From: Raphanus sativus
Taxonomy: Eukaryota > Streptophyta > Magnoliopsida > Brassicales > Brassicaceae
DNA: 64,000 nucleotides
Assembly: GCF_000801105.2 (NCBI RefSeq)
Contig: NC_079519.1
Span: 26,077,288 to 26,141,287, forward strand
Direction of reading: 5' to 3'
Under the pieces are notes generated by a model. That model made no database searches, was not told the origin of the DNA, and saw only the letters and a program-made list of their open reading frames with translations. A program made the position numbers and the translations under genes. Below are positions 12,934 to 24,769 of the stretch, piece after piece (the stretch's first letter is position 1; every line of letters starts with the position of its first letter).

Positions 12934-13360
12934 CAGATTGACGTCAGTGTGCTCTATACTCGAATCATAACGATTTGTGAAGTTGTTAAGCGTAAGGGTC
13001 TCTGGGACAGAGCACATATCTCACTCTCAGGTAAATAATGGTTTTGTTACCAATCTTCTGCCATGATCATCCTCACACATTACTTTTTTTCTTTCTTATG
13101 CAAGTGTTTCCAGGATTCCATCCACATTGTTGCTTCTAGTTTTATTGGTGCAGTAAAATTGTTACTTGATCAGAATCTGCTGCATTTCTGTTTTTGAAAC
13201 ATTGCATTTGTTTTTCTCACTTTTGAGGATAGCAAAACTCTGTTTTTGGATTTTGTATTGATTAAACAATTTACAGTTGCAGCAAGTTAACAAAGTCAGG
13301 AAACTCCCAGAAAAATAGGAAGGCACATATACAGTTCTGATGTAAGCGTGACAGCCTGGA
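12934..13360 (+). pseudogene. Intron-containing fragment of FVE/MSI4
   Basis: Two blocks resemble the full FVE gene 3.6 kb downstream. Block one (about 12934-13050) aligns with the end of FVE intron 2, exon 3 (shared gaagttgttaagc, gagcacat-tctca) and the start of intron 3, including the CAG|GTAA donor and accaatct. Block two (about 13205-13355) aligns with FVE intron 4 and exon 5 (gttaacaaagtcaggaaactccca, ttctgatgtaag). FVE exon 4 is missing or unrecognisable. Because intron sequence is conserved, this is a DNA-level duplication, not a retrocopy. It lies between LBD8 and the GH17 start codon, probably within the GH17 leader intron. Confidence 0.7.
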
Positions 13361-13430
13361 ATTGCATTTATTTGGCTGTTTTTTTTTCTTTCTGTAATTA
13401 TCTCAAAGCCCCTTTTCCTTCTTTGTCAGG

Positions 13431-15235
13431 ATGGTGAATCCGTTAACCCTTTTCGTCGGATTGGCAATCCTAATAAGTCCTCTAAGTGTAACGGTAGTAG
13501 ATGGGCTGGGAGTTAACTGGGGAACAATGGCCACACACAAGCTCCCACCAAAGACAGTGGTTCAGATGCTCAAGGACAATAACATCAACAAGGTTAAGCT
13601 TTTCGACGCTGACGAGACCACCATGGGTGCACTCGCCGGCTCTGGTCTCGAAGTGATGGTTGCTATCCCCAATGATCAGCTCAACGTCATGGGAAGCTAT
13701 GACCGTGCCAAGGATTGGGTTCGCAAGAACGTTACTCGTTACAACTTCAGTGGTGGTGTCAATATCACGTGAGTTATCAATATCTGCTTTCTTACTTACA
13801 CATTGGTTGGTTGTAGTAACAACACTGTTGATGATGATGATGTGTTTCAGGTTTGTAGCAGTAGGGAACGAGCCATTCCTCAAATCATACAACGGAACAT
13901 TCATAAACCTCACGTTCCCCGCGCTCCAGAACATCCAAAACGCTTTAAACGAAGCAGGACTAGGAAACTCCGTGAAAGCCACGGTCCCTCTAAACGCAGA
14001 CGTCTACGACTCGCCAGCGAGCGACCCCGTCCCATCCGCGGGCAGATTCCGTCCCGACATCCTCGGTCAGATGACTCAGATCGTCGACTTCCTCGGCAAG
14101 AACAACGCACCGATCACGATCAACATCTACCCTTTCTTGAGCCTCTACGGTAACGACGACTTCCCGCTCAACTACGCCTTCTTCGACGGTGCTCAACCGA
14201 TAGACGACCACGGTGTTAGCTACACGAACGTCTTCGACGCCAACTTCGACACTTTGGTGTCGTCTCTGAAAGCTGTTGGTCATGGAGATATGCCGATTAT
14301 AGTAGGAGAAGTTGGCTGGCCAACAGAGGGTGACAAACACGCTAACACCGGTAACATATCTCTGAAACTAACATAGTGCTCAGGCCGTCTCGAATTATTT
14401 ATGGACCATGTTAAAAAAATATTAATGATATATTTAATATATAATAGAATAGTTTTAAAAATTTATAGTTTTATATTATAACTTATATATTTATTTTAAA
14501 AATTCTTAATTTTTCTTTTGTTTTTCAACTTGGATCATGTTAGTTCCGTTTGCACCTGCTGTTAGACGGCTTGATAGTGCTTTAGATTGCAATGTTTGGT
14601 TTTGAAGAAACGTTTTTTTTTTCTTTGTAGGCGATGCTTATAGGTTCTACAACGGGTTGTTACCGAGGCTCGGAACAAACAAAGGCACTCCGCTTAGACC
14701 GACCTACATCGAGGTGTACCTGTTCGGGTTACTAGACGAGGACGCTAAAAGCATAGCGCCAGGAGCGTTCGAGCGCCACTGGGGACTGTTCAGATTCGAC
14801 GGGCAACCGAAGTTTCCTTTAGACCTCTCGGGACAAGGGCAGAACACGCTGCTGGTCGGTGCGCGGAACGTGACGTATCTACCGAACAAGTGGTGCGAGT
14901 TTAATCCGGACGCCAAAGACCTGACGAAGCTCGCCAAGAACATAGATTTCGCGTGCACTTTCTCGGACTGTACCGCGCTCGGTTACGGGTCTTCTTGCAA
15001 TGGTCTGGATGCGAACGGGAACGCTTCGTATGCGTTTAACATGTATTTTCAGGTGAAGAACCAGGATGAGATGGCTTGTGTGTTCCAAGGTTTGGCCAGA
15101 GTTACAGATAAGAATATATCTCAGGGACAGTGTGAGTTCCCTGTTCAGATTGTTGCTTCTTCGTCTTCTTCTTCTTCTGTGTCTCTTTTTGTTTGGTTGA
15201 TCATCGCTGGAGTTTTGTTTGTCTTGATGTTTTGA
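13431..15235 (+). CDS. GPI-anchored GH17/X8 protein, ZERZAUST-homolog type
   Basis: Exons 13431-13768, 13851-14350 and 14631-15235 join with GT-AG introns to a 480-residue protein. It has a signal peptide (to about residue 25), a GH17 beta-1,3-glucanase domain starting [15 protein letters not shown], the proton-donor segment VAVGNEPFL, the nucleophile segment [13 protein letters not shown], and a C-terminal X8/CBM43 domain (WCEFNPDAK ... six Cys). The Ser-rich tail and hydrophobic end ([17 protein letters not shown]) fit a GPI anchor. It should act at the plasma membrane/cell wall on callose or as a non-enzymatic wall protein; the two glutamates of the GH17 motifs are present. Architecture and sequence best recall At2g19440/ZERZAUST relatives. 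The ATG directly follows an acceptor (ctttgtcag|g), so a 5'-UTR intron is likely, perhaps from a donor near 12489. Confidence 0.9.
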
Positions 15236-15797
15236 GGTCCCTTATTGATTATATATATTTCTATTTTGGTCTATGTGATAATATGTTGGATTTGGGTTAA
15301 TCGTACAAGACAAAGACAAAAACAAAACATTGTTGAAATAAGTCTAGCATGTAAGTCGGTTAATTTGGTTATCTCTGAACCAGAATAACGCGGTTATATT
15401 CGGTTAATTATATAGGAAGCTATATTGTTGATTCTCAGTTAAGGTTAAAACGATCGGTTGGTGTTTGCTGAATCGGTTTGAATTATCTAATCTTGCCGGT
15501 TGGTTCGTAAGTAGAGAGCATTTTCTGAATCGGAAAACCGAGAATAACGGTTCGGTTCACTTCGGTTAATTGATAATATTTTTAGTTTCCATCCATTATT
15601 TTATTATGTAATAAATAATTATTATTATTTTTCTTTTTGGTCAAAAGAAAAAGAAGGAGACGGTGGTGGTTTTGTTATGTTAGTAAAGGCAGCGTAGAGA
15701 GGAGAGATACGGATACGGTATTATTGTCGTCTCTCACCGAAGAGAGAGAGTGAAATCTAATAAAACGACAAAAAAGGAAGAGAGAGGAGAGGAAAAA

Positions 15798-16061
15798 ATG
15801 GAGAGCGAGGAAGCAACAGCAGCAGGTAGCGGAGGAACAGTAGTAACAGCGTTGCCGAAGAAGAGAGGGCGGAAACCAAAGAGCAAGGAGGATTCTCAGA
15901 GCGGGGGGAAGATGAAGGAAAGCGGGAAGAAGACGAAGAAGGAGGAGGAGGAGCAGAGTGTGGACGAGAAGTACTCTAAGTGGAAAGGTCTCGTCCCCAT
16001 TCTCTACGACTGGCTCGCCAACCACAACCTCGTCTGGCCTTCTCTCTCCTGCAGGTCCCTC

Positions 16062-16118
<57 letters not shown>

Positions 16119-18965
16119 TCTTCTTCTAGGGTTTCAATTAAATCTTTCCTCGGTTAGATCTTGTGTTGAACCATTCTGATGCTCAGAGAGATACACATAC
16201 ATTTTCAGTTTCTGGGTTTTGTCTGTGATTCTCAAGTTATTGGTTTGGTGTTGAGCTTTTTATATGTCTGTCTTCACGTTTTGATGTATCTGCTGTTCGG
16301 TTTTTTTAAATCCCTAACCAAACACAAAGGAAAGGATGTAGAAGTTTTTGATGTTTTGTCTGTTGCTTCAGATGTTTTAGCTGTCTATGTTCATGTTTGA
16401 TTTGATGAGGTCTTTCATTTGGGTGAATTTTGTTGTTTTTTATTTCACAGATGGGGTCCACAACTTGATCAAGCAACCTACAAGAACCGCCAGCGTCTTT
16501 ACCTCTCTGAACAAGTAGGTTCTTCACTTTCTCCTGAATGTTACTCGCCATGACACCATTTGGGAAAGTTGTCTTCATGGTCTCATCATATTTGTATATT
16601 TTTTTTGTCACTAGACTGATGGCACTGTACCCAACACTCTCGTCATAGCCAACTGCGAAGTTGTTAAGCCACGAGTTGCTGCGGCTGAGCACATTTCTCA
16701 GGTAACTAGTTGTTCTTCCACCAATCTATAGCTCTTATCCTTACTATGCTTCTCACTACAATGGATGGATTTCCTATTCTGGAAATGTGTGTTTCAGTTC
16801 AATGAAGAAGCACGTTCTCCATTTGTGAAGAAGTTCAAGACCATCATTCACCCTGGAGAGGTTTGAATTCTTATATCATTATTCTTGTTTTGCACTTTGA
16901 GGAAAGTAAAACCCTGTTTTGATGACTAATTCGCATTTGCAGGTTAACAGAATCAGGGAACTCCCACAAAACAGTAAGATTATTGCTACTCACACTGATA
17001 GTCCTGATGTAAGTCCTGCTTCTTTTTTTTTTTGGCAATCATAGAGCATCCTTTGTTTTGGACCAATTTCAAGTTTCAGTTATCTGAATACTCTACATGC
17101 TTTGATTCCAGGTTCTCATTTGGGATGTTGACACCCAACCAAACCGTCATGCTGTGCTTGGTGCTGCCAATTCCCGTCCTGATTTGGTATTTCCACTTCT
17201 AAGAACATTTCTTTCGCTTGTCCTAACCTCATCATTGGAAGCAGTGATGTATCTCTTTGATATCTTGTTAAAAATTGCTACTTGTTTGCATCATCTGAAC
17301 CCTTTTTTTTTTCTTCTCGCAGATACTAACTGGACACCAAGACAATGCTGAATTTGCTCTTGCAATGTGCCCAACCGAACCCTTTGTCCTCTCTGGAGGT
17401 CTGTGTCTCTGTCATTTTTTTAGTGTCTGATCATTTGGTTTTTACCAGTTTCTCATAAAAAGGTTCTTCTCTTAGGCAAGGACAAGTTAGTGGTTTTGTG
17501 GAGCATCCAGGACCACATCACAACGGTTGGCACTGATTCCAAATCATCTGGATCAATCCTCAAACAGAGTGGTGATAAGAGTGAGAGTCCTTCTGTTGGC
17601 CCACGTGGTGTCTATCAAGGCCATGACGATACGGTTGAAGATGTTGCATTCAGCCCAACTAGGTAACTTCTGAGAATATTCTCTCTTCCTTTTGATCTCG
17701 TATTTTTTTCCATGTTTTTAATGCTTTCTGATGATGTTTCTGGTCGTGAACTAGTGCACAAGAATTCTGCAGTGTCGGTGACGACTCTTGCCTTATACTG
17801 TGGGATGCAAGAACTGGGACTAGCCCTGTCACGAAGGTGCTGTATCGTCTTGATCCTAACAAAATTTCAAAGTTCTTACCTTCTGTTATCTTTTATCTTG
17901 TTCTTTTTTGTTTTGTGTTTACCAGGTTGAAAAGGCGCATGATGCTGATGTTCATTGTGTTGATTGGAATCCTCATGACGACAATCTCATCCTGACAGGG
18001 TATGGGGAAATAGATATATATACATGTGCCATAGACAGATGATTTAAGGCACACTTAGCATCTAATTAATAAAACTTTTAGTCTGTACGTATGTGTACTC
18101 ATTAGATATAGTTTGAATGTTTCATCAGGTCAGCAGACAACACTGTCCGGCTGTATGATCGTAGGAACCTTACCTCAAATGGAGTTGGTACGCCTATTTA
18201 CAAATTTGAGGGCCACAAAGCTGCTGTTCTTTGCGTTCAGGTTTCAACAACAGCTCTTATGTTTTTTTTTACTTGTACTTAATAAAACTCACTGATAACC
18301 CATCTTGTTGATCAAATCAGTGGTCTCCTGATAAGGCATCCTGTTTTGGGAGTTCCGCAGAAGATGGTCTCTTGAACATCTGGGATTATGACAGGGTGTG
18401 TACATATATATAATTCACTCAGATATGTCTGGAATTAATCTTTGTTGGCTTCTTCATTGAAAGCTATTTCATCTTACTCATGTTTGGTTTGTTTAACTAT
18501 GCATCAGGTCAGTAAGAAGTCTGATCGTGCAGCTAAAAACCCTGCGGGGCTCTTCTTCCAACATGCTGGTCACAGGTTCGTACAAGACTTGATCCTAATT
18601 CGCTTGATTGCTTTCTCATTTTACTTGCTTCTAATTAATTAATATTTTTGTTTTTTCAGGGACAAAGTTGTTGATTTCCACTGGAATGCGGCGGACCCAT
18701 GGACTATTGTCAGTGTTTCTGATGACTGTGAGACTACTGGTGGAGGTGGAACATTGCAGGTAAACCATTAATCACTTTCTTGGTAGCAGTTTTGTTTCTT
18801 GGTAGCAGTTTTGTTGATAAAACTGAAATTGTGTCGTGCTTATACTATCTTCTTTATTGGCAGATATGGAGGATGAGTGACTTGATTTACAGACCGGAAG
18901 AGGAAGTTGTGACAGAATTGGAGAAGTTCAAGTCGCATGTCATGACATGTGCCTCCAAGCCTTGA
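15798..18965 (+). CDS. FVE: FVE/MSI4 WD40 histone-binding protein
   Basis: Fifteen exons (first 15798-16054, last 18864-18965) with GT-AG introns encode 495 residues. The N-terminus is Lys/Arg-rich with a KKRGRKPK basic, AT-hook-like/nuclear-import stretch. The CAF1C/H4-binding helix follows (YDWLANHNLVWPSLSCRW), then WD40 repeats with recognisable WD/GH pairs (LIWDVDT, GHQDNAEFAL, ILWDARTG, GSADNTVRLYDRR, EGHKAAVLCVQWSP, LNIWDYDR). The C-terminus is QIWRMSDLIYRPEEE. In Arabidopsis FVE belongs to HDA6/FLD and PRC2-type complexes, represses FLC and affects flowering and cold responses. All exon junctions keep frame, so this copy looks functional. A long CT repeat sits at the start of intron 1. 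The start at 15798 is chosen because MESEE fits the family; an in-frame ATG at 15750 is possible. Confidence 0.95.
16067..16114 (+). repeat. (TC)n microsatellite in FVE intron 1
   Basis: About 24 uninterrupted TC units followed by TTC units, starting a few bases after the exon 1 donor. Likely polymorphic in length. Confidence 0.95.
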
Positions 18966-19767
18966 TTGAGTGCAAAGAAATAAGAAAAACCCTTTCTATC
19001 TATCGCCTGTTATGCGGTTTAGTTGTCGGTTTAGCGAGTAAACTTGGTTTTTGTCAAAACGCTGGTTTGTCTTTTGAGATATTAGTAGATTTTAGGACTC
19101 TTCCAAAATCGTGTTTAAGGGTACATAGTCTTGGTTCTTGATCCCGGTTTCCTCAAGACTCTTGAAACTGCTATTTTGTTCAACTTAGATCTTAACCCAA
19201 TTAAAAGACTGGTGCTGGTTTGAGTCTGCATTGAACATATGCCTGAACGAAATTAATATCCATCTCAAACTAAAGCCTAACACAAGACTAATGTACTTCG
19301 TTTTACTACATCGATTCTGTTGACTCTAATCAACAAACAGTTGTAGAAAATATCTTATCAAACTTTAGGGTTACATATGAGGTTTAGAAAAGATTTAGGA
19401 ATCTAGATTAATTTTCAATAAACAAAGGGTATCTATGCAAAACAGGTAATTTATTTTGTGATTAGGCGTAAATTAATTTAAAACCCTAGAGAAAATGACA
19501 AACCCTTTTGATTTTGTAGACTACTTAACGAACAGTTAAAAGAAACAGACTGAATGTGAGAACTATTTAACGAACTTTTGGGTGATATTTTAATATTATA
19601 AGAAGTTTAGGAATTTTAGATAATTTTAAGAAACTAAAGGGTATCTATGCAAATGAGGTAAAATATTAGCTTGCCTTAAACCCTAAAAGAATGACAAGCC
19701 TTTTAGCCGAACTCAGCAACAAAAGTAGACAAGAGTCTTGGTAGTAAGAATCGGAAGGAAGGCAAAA
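18966..19767. other. FVE 3' region / GRWD1 upstream region
   Basis: Holds the FVE 3'-UTR and the short promoter of the next gene. A tract at about 19374-19500 (gaggtttagaaa, gggtatctatgcaaa, aaaccctag) recurs at about 19560-19690, a local direct duplication. ttaaaccctaa near 19675-19686 recalls the telo-box common in plant ribosome-biogenesis promoters. Confidence 0.5.
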
Positions 19768-22248
19768 ATGGTTCGCAGCATAAACCCTAAGAAGGCAAAG
19801 AGGAAGAACAAGGTTTGAACTTTGAATCCCAAACTCTTTCAATCTGATTGTATAGTAACCTAAACTGAATCCCAAAACTCTTCAATTTTGATAGAAGAAG
19901 GGAGAAGCGTCTTCGTCTTCGTCGGTACCATCGATGCCAACAAGGGTATGGCAGCCAGGTGTGGATAAGCTAGAAGAAGGAGAAGAGCTTCAGTGCGACC
20001 CTTCTGCTTATAACTCCCTTCATGGCTTCCATGTTGGTTGGCCCTGTTTGAGGTGATTTCAGCTAAAAAAAGCCTCACACTTTAGGGTTTAGTAAAGAGA
20101 TCTTTATATCTTCATAGGGCCTTTGATGAGAAACTGCTTTGTGAAATTATGTATACAAAGGCATCATAAGAGATTTACTGTTTCTTTTTCTTTCTTTCTT
20201 TCAGTTTTGACATCTTAGGTGATAAGTTGGGTTTGAATCGAACTGAGTTTCCTCACACCTTGTATATGGTGGCTGGGACTCAGGTGAGTCTTGTATCTTT
20301 TGAATGTGTTTTTTTCTTTCCTTCTTGATTCTCTTTATAAGTTGTGAATAGTAACTCTCCTCCTCTCCCTTTTAGGCTGAGAAAGCAAATATGAACTCCA
20401 TTGGATTATTTAAAATCAGCAACGTATCTGGCAAGAGACGCGATGTAGTGCCCAAGAAGGTAGTGAATGGTGATGATGATATGGAGGATGAGGATGATGA
20501 AGATGAGGACAGTGACAGCGATGAGGAAAGCGAAGATGGAGCTTCCACTGCTCCAGTTATTCAGGTAATTTTTGATTCTTTCTGTCTAACTATTATGTTA
20601 TTCATTTAGTAGAGAGTCGTCATTATCATGGTTAATACGTTTTTATCTCAAATGTTTTTGATAAACAGGTCCGCAGGGTTGCTCACCATGGATGTGTTAA
20701 CCGCATTCGTGCAATGCCACAAAATCCTCATATCTGTGTCTCTTGGGCAGATTCTGGTCATGTTCAAGTAAGATAACGTTGTTATCCACTTGCACGTTCA
20801 TGTTTTATATGTTTCTCCTAGAGTCTGATTTTTTGTTATTGTAATTGTGGGCAGGTGTGGGACATGAGCTCTCATCTTAATGCTTTAGCAGAGTCAGAAA
20901 CAGAAGGTAAAGATGGAACTTCACCGGCTCTGAACCAAGCACCCTTAGTTAACTTTTCTGGCCACAAAGACGAAGGCTATGCTATAGATTGGAGTCCTGC
21001 AACTGCTGGAAGACTTCTTTCCGGTATGATTTTTCGTCAATACTCGGACAGTTACATACTTTTTCAACATAGTCAGTGTGTATTTATTTATTTTTTTCTT
21101 AACCCTTTTAGGGGACTGCATGAGTATGATTCATCTGTGGGAACCAGCTTCTGGTTCATGGACTGTTGATCCTATTCCGTTAACAGGACACACCGCAAGT
21201 GTTGAAGATTTACAAGTAAAACTGTCGCTTCTGCTGCAGCTAAATTGTGTGTTAACTGGTACCGTCTCCTTTTTGGGCTTAATATGATTTTCCTCTGTTG
21301 CCAGTGGAGTCCAGCTGAAGCCAACGTGTTTGCGTCGTGTTCTGTGGATGGGACTATTGCACTATGGGATGTCCGTGTTGGGAAGACGCCTGCATTATCT
21401 TTCAAAGCACATAACGCAGATGTGAATGTCATCTCATGGAACAGGTTCTCTTTGCCACACTTTGTTGTGTAACTTAATTCTTGTTTGGTTTTGTGTTACC
21501 TGCAGGTTGGCTCATTCTTTGTTTTTCCCCTTTCATGAAGGTTGGCTAGTTGCATGTTGGCCTCAGGGAGTGATGACGGGGCATTCTCTATCCATGATCT
21601 TAGAGTTATCAAGGTATGGTGAAGACCTTGGCTTTTATGATATCCATATCAATTATCTTAACAAGACTGTGATGTGATAAGCCTTTAAAACTTGAACTAG
21701 GAGGGAGATGCAAAGGTAGCACATTTTGAGTATCATAAGCATCCTATCACGTCGATTGAGTGGAGCGCTCATGAATCCTCAACACTTGCAGTCTCTTCCG
21801 GTGATAACCAGCTCACGTAAGCCACATAGTTTATGCATAAACACACATATAATCCGCTAAAAACACAGAGAAACTGTCTGATGGTTTGTGGGCTATATCT
21901 GCAGGATATGGGATTTATCATTGGAGAAGGATGAAGAAGAGGAAGCAGAGTTCAAAGCACAGACTAAGGAACAAGTTAACACACCTCAAGACTTGCCTCC
22001 TCAGCTTCTTTTCGTTCACCAGGTAACATCTTACTTTTTAACCTCTTTAGCTCTGGTTATAATATTTCATTGATGTCTTGTTTGTCTGAAAACTTTTTTC
22101 TATACCGTAAAACCAGGGACAAAAGGACTTGAAGGAACTTCACTGGCACAACCAGATTCCAGGGATGATCATCTCAACTGCTGAAGATGGGTTCAACATC
22201 TTGATGCCTTACAACATTCAGAACACACTTCCTGATCTCGCTGCCTGA
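19768..22248 (+). CDS. GRWD1-type glutamate-rich WD40 protein
   Basis: Twelve exons (19768-19812, 19895-20052, 20205-20283, 20376-20564, 20669-20767, 20855-21023, 21112-21215, 21305-21444, 21541-21613, 21701-21816, 21905-22022, 22117-22248) give 473 residues. The N-terminus is basic ([18 protein letters not shown]), then the CAF1C/H4-binding segment ([20 protein letters not shown]), an acidic run of Asp/Glu/Ser (about residues 131-155) and WD40 repeats ([71 protein letters not shown]). Homologues bind histones and act in ribosome biogenesis and in DDB1-CUL4 complexes. Position after FVE matches At2g19540. Exon 9 has two GTTGGCT acceptors (21506 and 21541); only the second keeps frame. Confidence 0.93.
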
Positions 22249-22642
22249 AAAACTTGCTGTCTTTTTTTACTGAAAAACTTTTGTTGTCTCTTGAGAGTTG
22301 TATTTGCCCTCCCTGTTTTACTACTTCAAGAACTATACTCTTTCACAACTTGAAGTTTCTTAACCGTTATTTGGCTTCAATTTGTGACAAAATGTCAAAG
22401 TATGTTTTGAAAAGCTCTCTCTTTTACTTTGAGTTTATTATTTCACAACTTTCAAGCATTCATGATCTTACTATTCAAAACTCGCAGTAGTACTCCAATT
22501 AGATCATCATATTTTACTTAAGCATATCTATCTATGGATTGAAAACAAAACTTAAAAGCCACAAACTTCTTTTACCAACAACAGAAGGATCATCATCATC
22601 ATGCCTCTTACAGCGAAAACATACTACTCCTAATGTTTGCAA

Positions 22643-23740
22643 TAGGCCTGGGCGTTCGGTCCACCAATCGGGTTCGGTTCGGTTGAAACGGTTTTTCGGA
22701 TTTTCGGATCAAAGCATAGAAGTACCATTCGGTTTTTTGACATTTCCGGTACGGTTCCGGTTCGGAACCAATCGGGTTCGGATTGGTTCTGGTGAGACAA
22801 TGAAAATCCGTCTAAACCCGAAAATTAATCGGATCCGGTTCGGTTTCGGACTATAACAACCAAATGTAACCAAAAAAACCAAAAAATCACAAATATAATC
22901 ATAATAACCGAAAATATTCGGTAAAACCGATAGAAATAACCGAATAATCCTGGAAAAAAAAACGAACCTCATTTATTAACACATCAAAATAGAACAAACT
23001 CCAGTCTAAAACTTCAAAAAATATTGAAATCGAAAGTCACATAACAGTACTAAAGTACTAGACAACACGAACTAAACCAAATGCTCGGTCATAACATTCA
23101 TCTGCTTTGTTATGGTTTCTCAACCAAAAGATGATGTAGAATCTATCTGTAAACATAAAAACACATATGTAAGTGAATAATAAGAACAAGAAATTACAGA
23201 AAACAATGAAAAATGATCAGAAGACATGCATATAAAAGATGAGTTAATGAACAAAGCGAATCAAAAGACAGGCAAATAGAAGATATTTTTACTGATTTCA
23301 AATCAATTAAAAAATTCCGGAAAACCCGAAGAAGAAGAAAGAAAAAACAGACGAACCTGTAACTGATTTTGGTTCTTCTAATTCTCAGATAAAGCAGGAG
23401 ACAGAGAGACAAAGAAATTTATTGTTCTAATTTATTATTATGATCGAATCAAAAGAGCTTTGTCCTTTTAGGATTAGGGTTTGGTAGCCGAAGGAAAAAA
23501 AAAACAGAACAGGTGAGAGAGGAGAATACATGAAACTGTGTATAACAAAAAATTATATATTTCGGTTTAGCCCGGTGCTTAGTTCGGGCCTCGGTTTACG
23601 ACCGAACCGATCAGATAACCGAAAGGCAAAAGCTTAAGATCCATTCGGTGTTTAACAAGGATCCGCTACCGATCCGAACCCGTTACTTCGGTTCGGGTAT
23701 GAGTATGGACTTCGGTTATAGTTGTTTACGCCCAGGCCTA
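22643..23740. mobile_element. hAT-type non-autonomous DNA transposon (copy 2)
   Basis: Perfect 12-bp terminal inverted repeat taggcctgggcg / cgcccaggccta, bordered by an 8-bp duplication gtttgcaa (22635-22642 and 23741-23748). The ends are full of ggttcgg/aaccgaa words that make open frames on both strands without meaning. No transposase is encoded. Confidence 0.9.
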
Positions 23741-24324
23741 GTTTGCAAGCTGCTAATTTGACAACACGGGTCTTCATCAAAAACGACGACGTGTAATTAT
23801 TTAGACATCGTGGAAAAAGAACCGGTTCGGTTTAGATGATTTTCTAGAAATGCAGAACCGGTTTGATTACAAAATTTAAAATATAACCCACGCGTGTTTC
23901 TTTTTTCTCGATCGAAACCCGAGTCAAAAAAATTTGAAATATAACCGTTAGGAAGAGAACATTTTCTCACAAATAGAAGAGACTCTTTGCATCTTTTTTG
24001 CTTTGAAGAATGAAATCAATCGACTCTTCCACAATTTGCAGAAACGTGAAATCTATTTTACACTCTCAGATTAGAAAGTGTTTCGATAGTGAATTCGTTT
24101 GAAGAATTCCTCTTAGTTTCCAAGTTTATTTTCTTTTTTCCTAATCGTTTTGGTTGATTAGGGTTTCCTTTTCACGATCGCCTGAAACCGATTCCGACTG
24201 GGTTGTGTGTTTCTCGCTCGGTATACGATCGTCGTATCTTGTCTATTTGCTAATGATTTCTAAGTTTCCTCGCGATCTTGTTTTTATAGGGTTTTCAATT
24301 TTCCCAATTGTTCAAATCATCGCA
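23741..24324. other. Presumed promoter/leader of the exon at 24325
   Basis: Less AT-rich than typical intergenic DNA here, with leader-like stretches (tctcaca-atagaagagactc, gattagggtttcc). It could be a 5'-UTR with an intron, but there is no direct proof of transcription. Confidence 0.3.
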
Positions 24325-24370
24325 ATGGATGGAACTGCATGTGGTGAAGCCTTGACTCCGCGTGACTTTG
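24325..24370 (+). pseudogene. Possible first coding exon of a disrupted gene
   Basis: ATG in a good context (cgcaATGGA) opens a short exon, MDGTACGEALTPRDF, ending at a GT donor. Only one further plausible exon (35085-35133) follows, about 10.7 kb away across repeat DNA. With an AG acceptor at 35083-35084 the two join in frame. I do not recognise the protein. It may be a truncated gene or an expressed leader. Confidence 0.3.
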
Positions 24371-24769
24371 GTTAGTCTTTCTTATTCCGGCTGTGCTCTC
24401 TGAAGCTTCACTCCGCGTGAAACCTCTTTAAGGTACATGCTCTGATTCCTTTAATCTGGGTTTTGTTTTTTTCTGATTCAACAACTGAATCCCTCTTTTA
24501 ACAAGACTTTTAAAGCCTTTTGGTCTTGTGCGGTTTTTATCAAACCCAAGAGATTAGATAGAACATTCTTCTTAATGTTCTACCAAATCGTGTTTTGGGT
24601 TTTTGGTTTTTCATATTAAACCCAATAAGATCATAGGCAGACACTAATCTAATAGTGTTCTGTCAGATTCTTTTTTTTTGGGAACATTGTCCCGTTGTTG
24701 TTGCCTCGAGAGGAAACTTATGCCATCCCCCTAATAAGATTGTTAATTGGACCGATTATATGGGTTGGT

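Noticed and set aside
13482..15088. Long open frames on the opposite strand and other frames over the GH17 exons
   Set aside because: They lie across GC-rich coding exons, have no family features and conflict with the spliced GH17 protein.
22539..22972. Open frames on both strands rich in Arg/Phe/Gly near 22.7 kb
   Set aside because: They are translations of ggttcgg/ccgaacc repeats at the end of a hAT-type element. The same holds for the frames near 28.9-29.7 kb and for 500-730.
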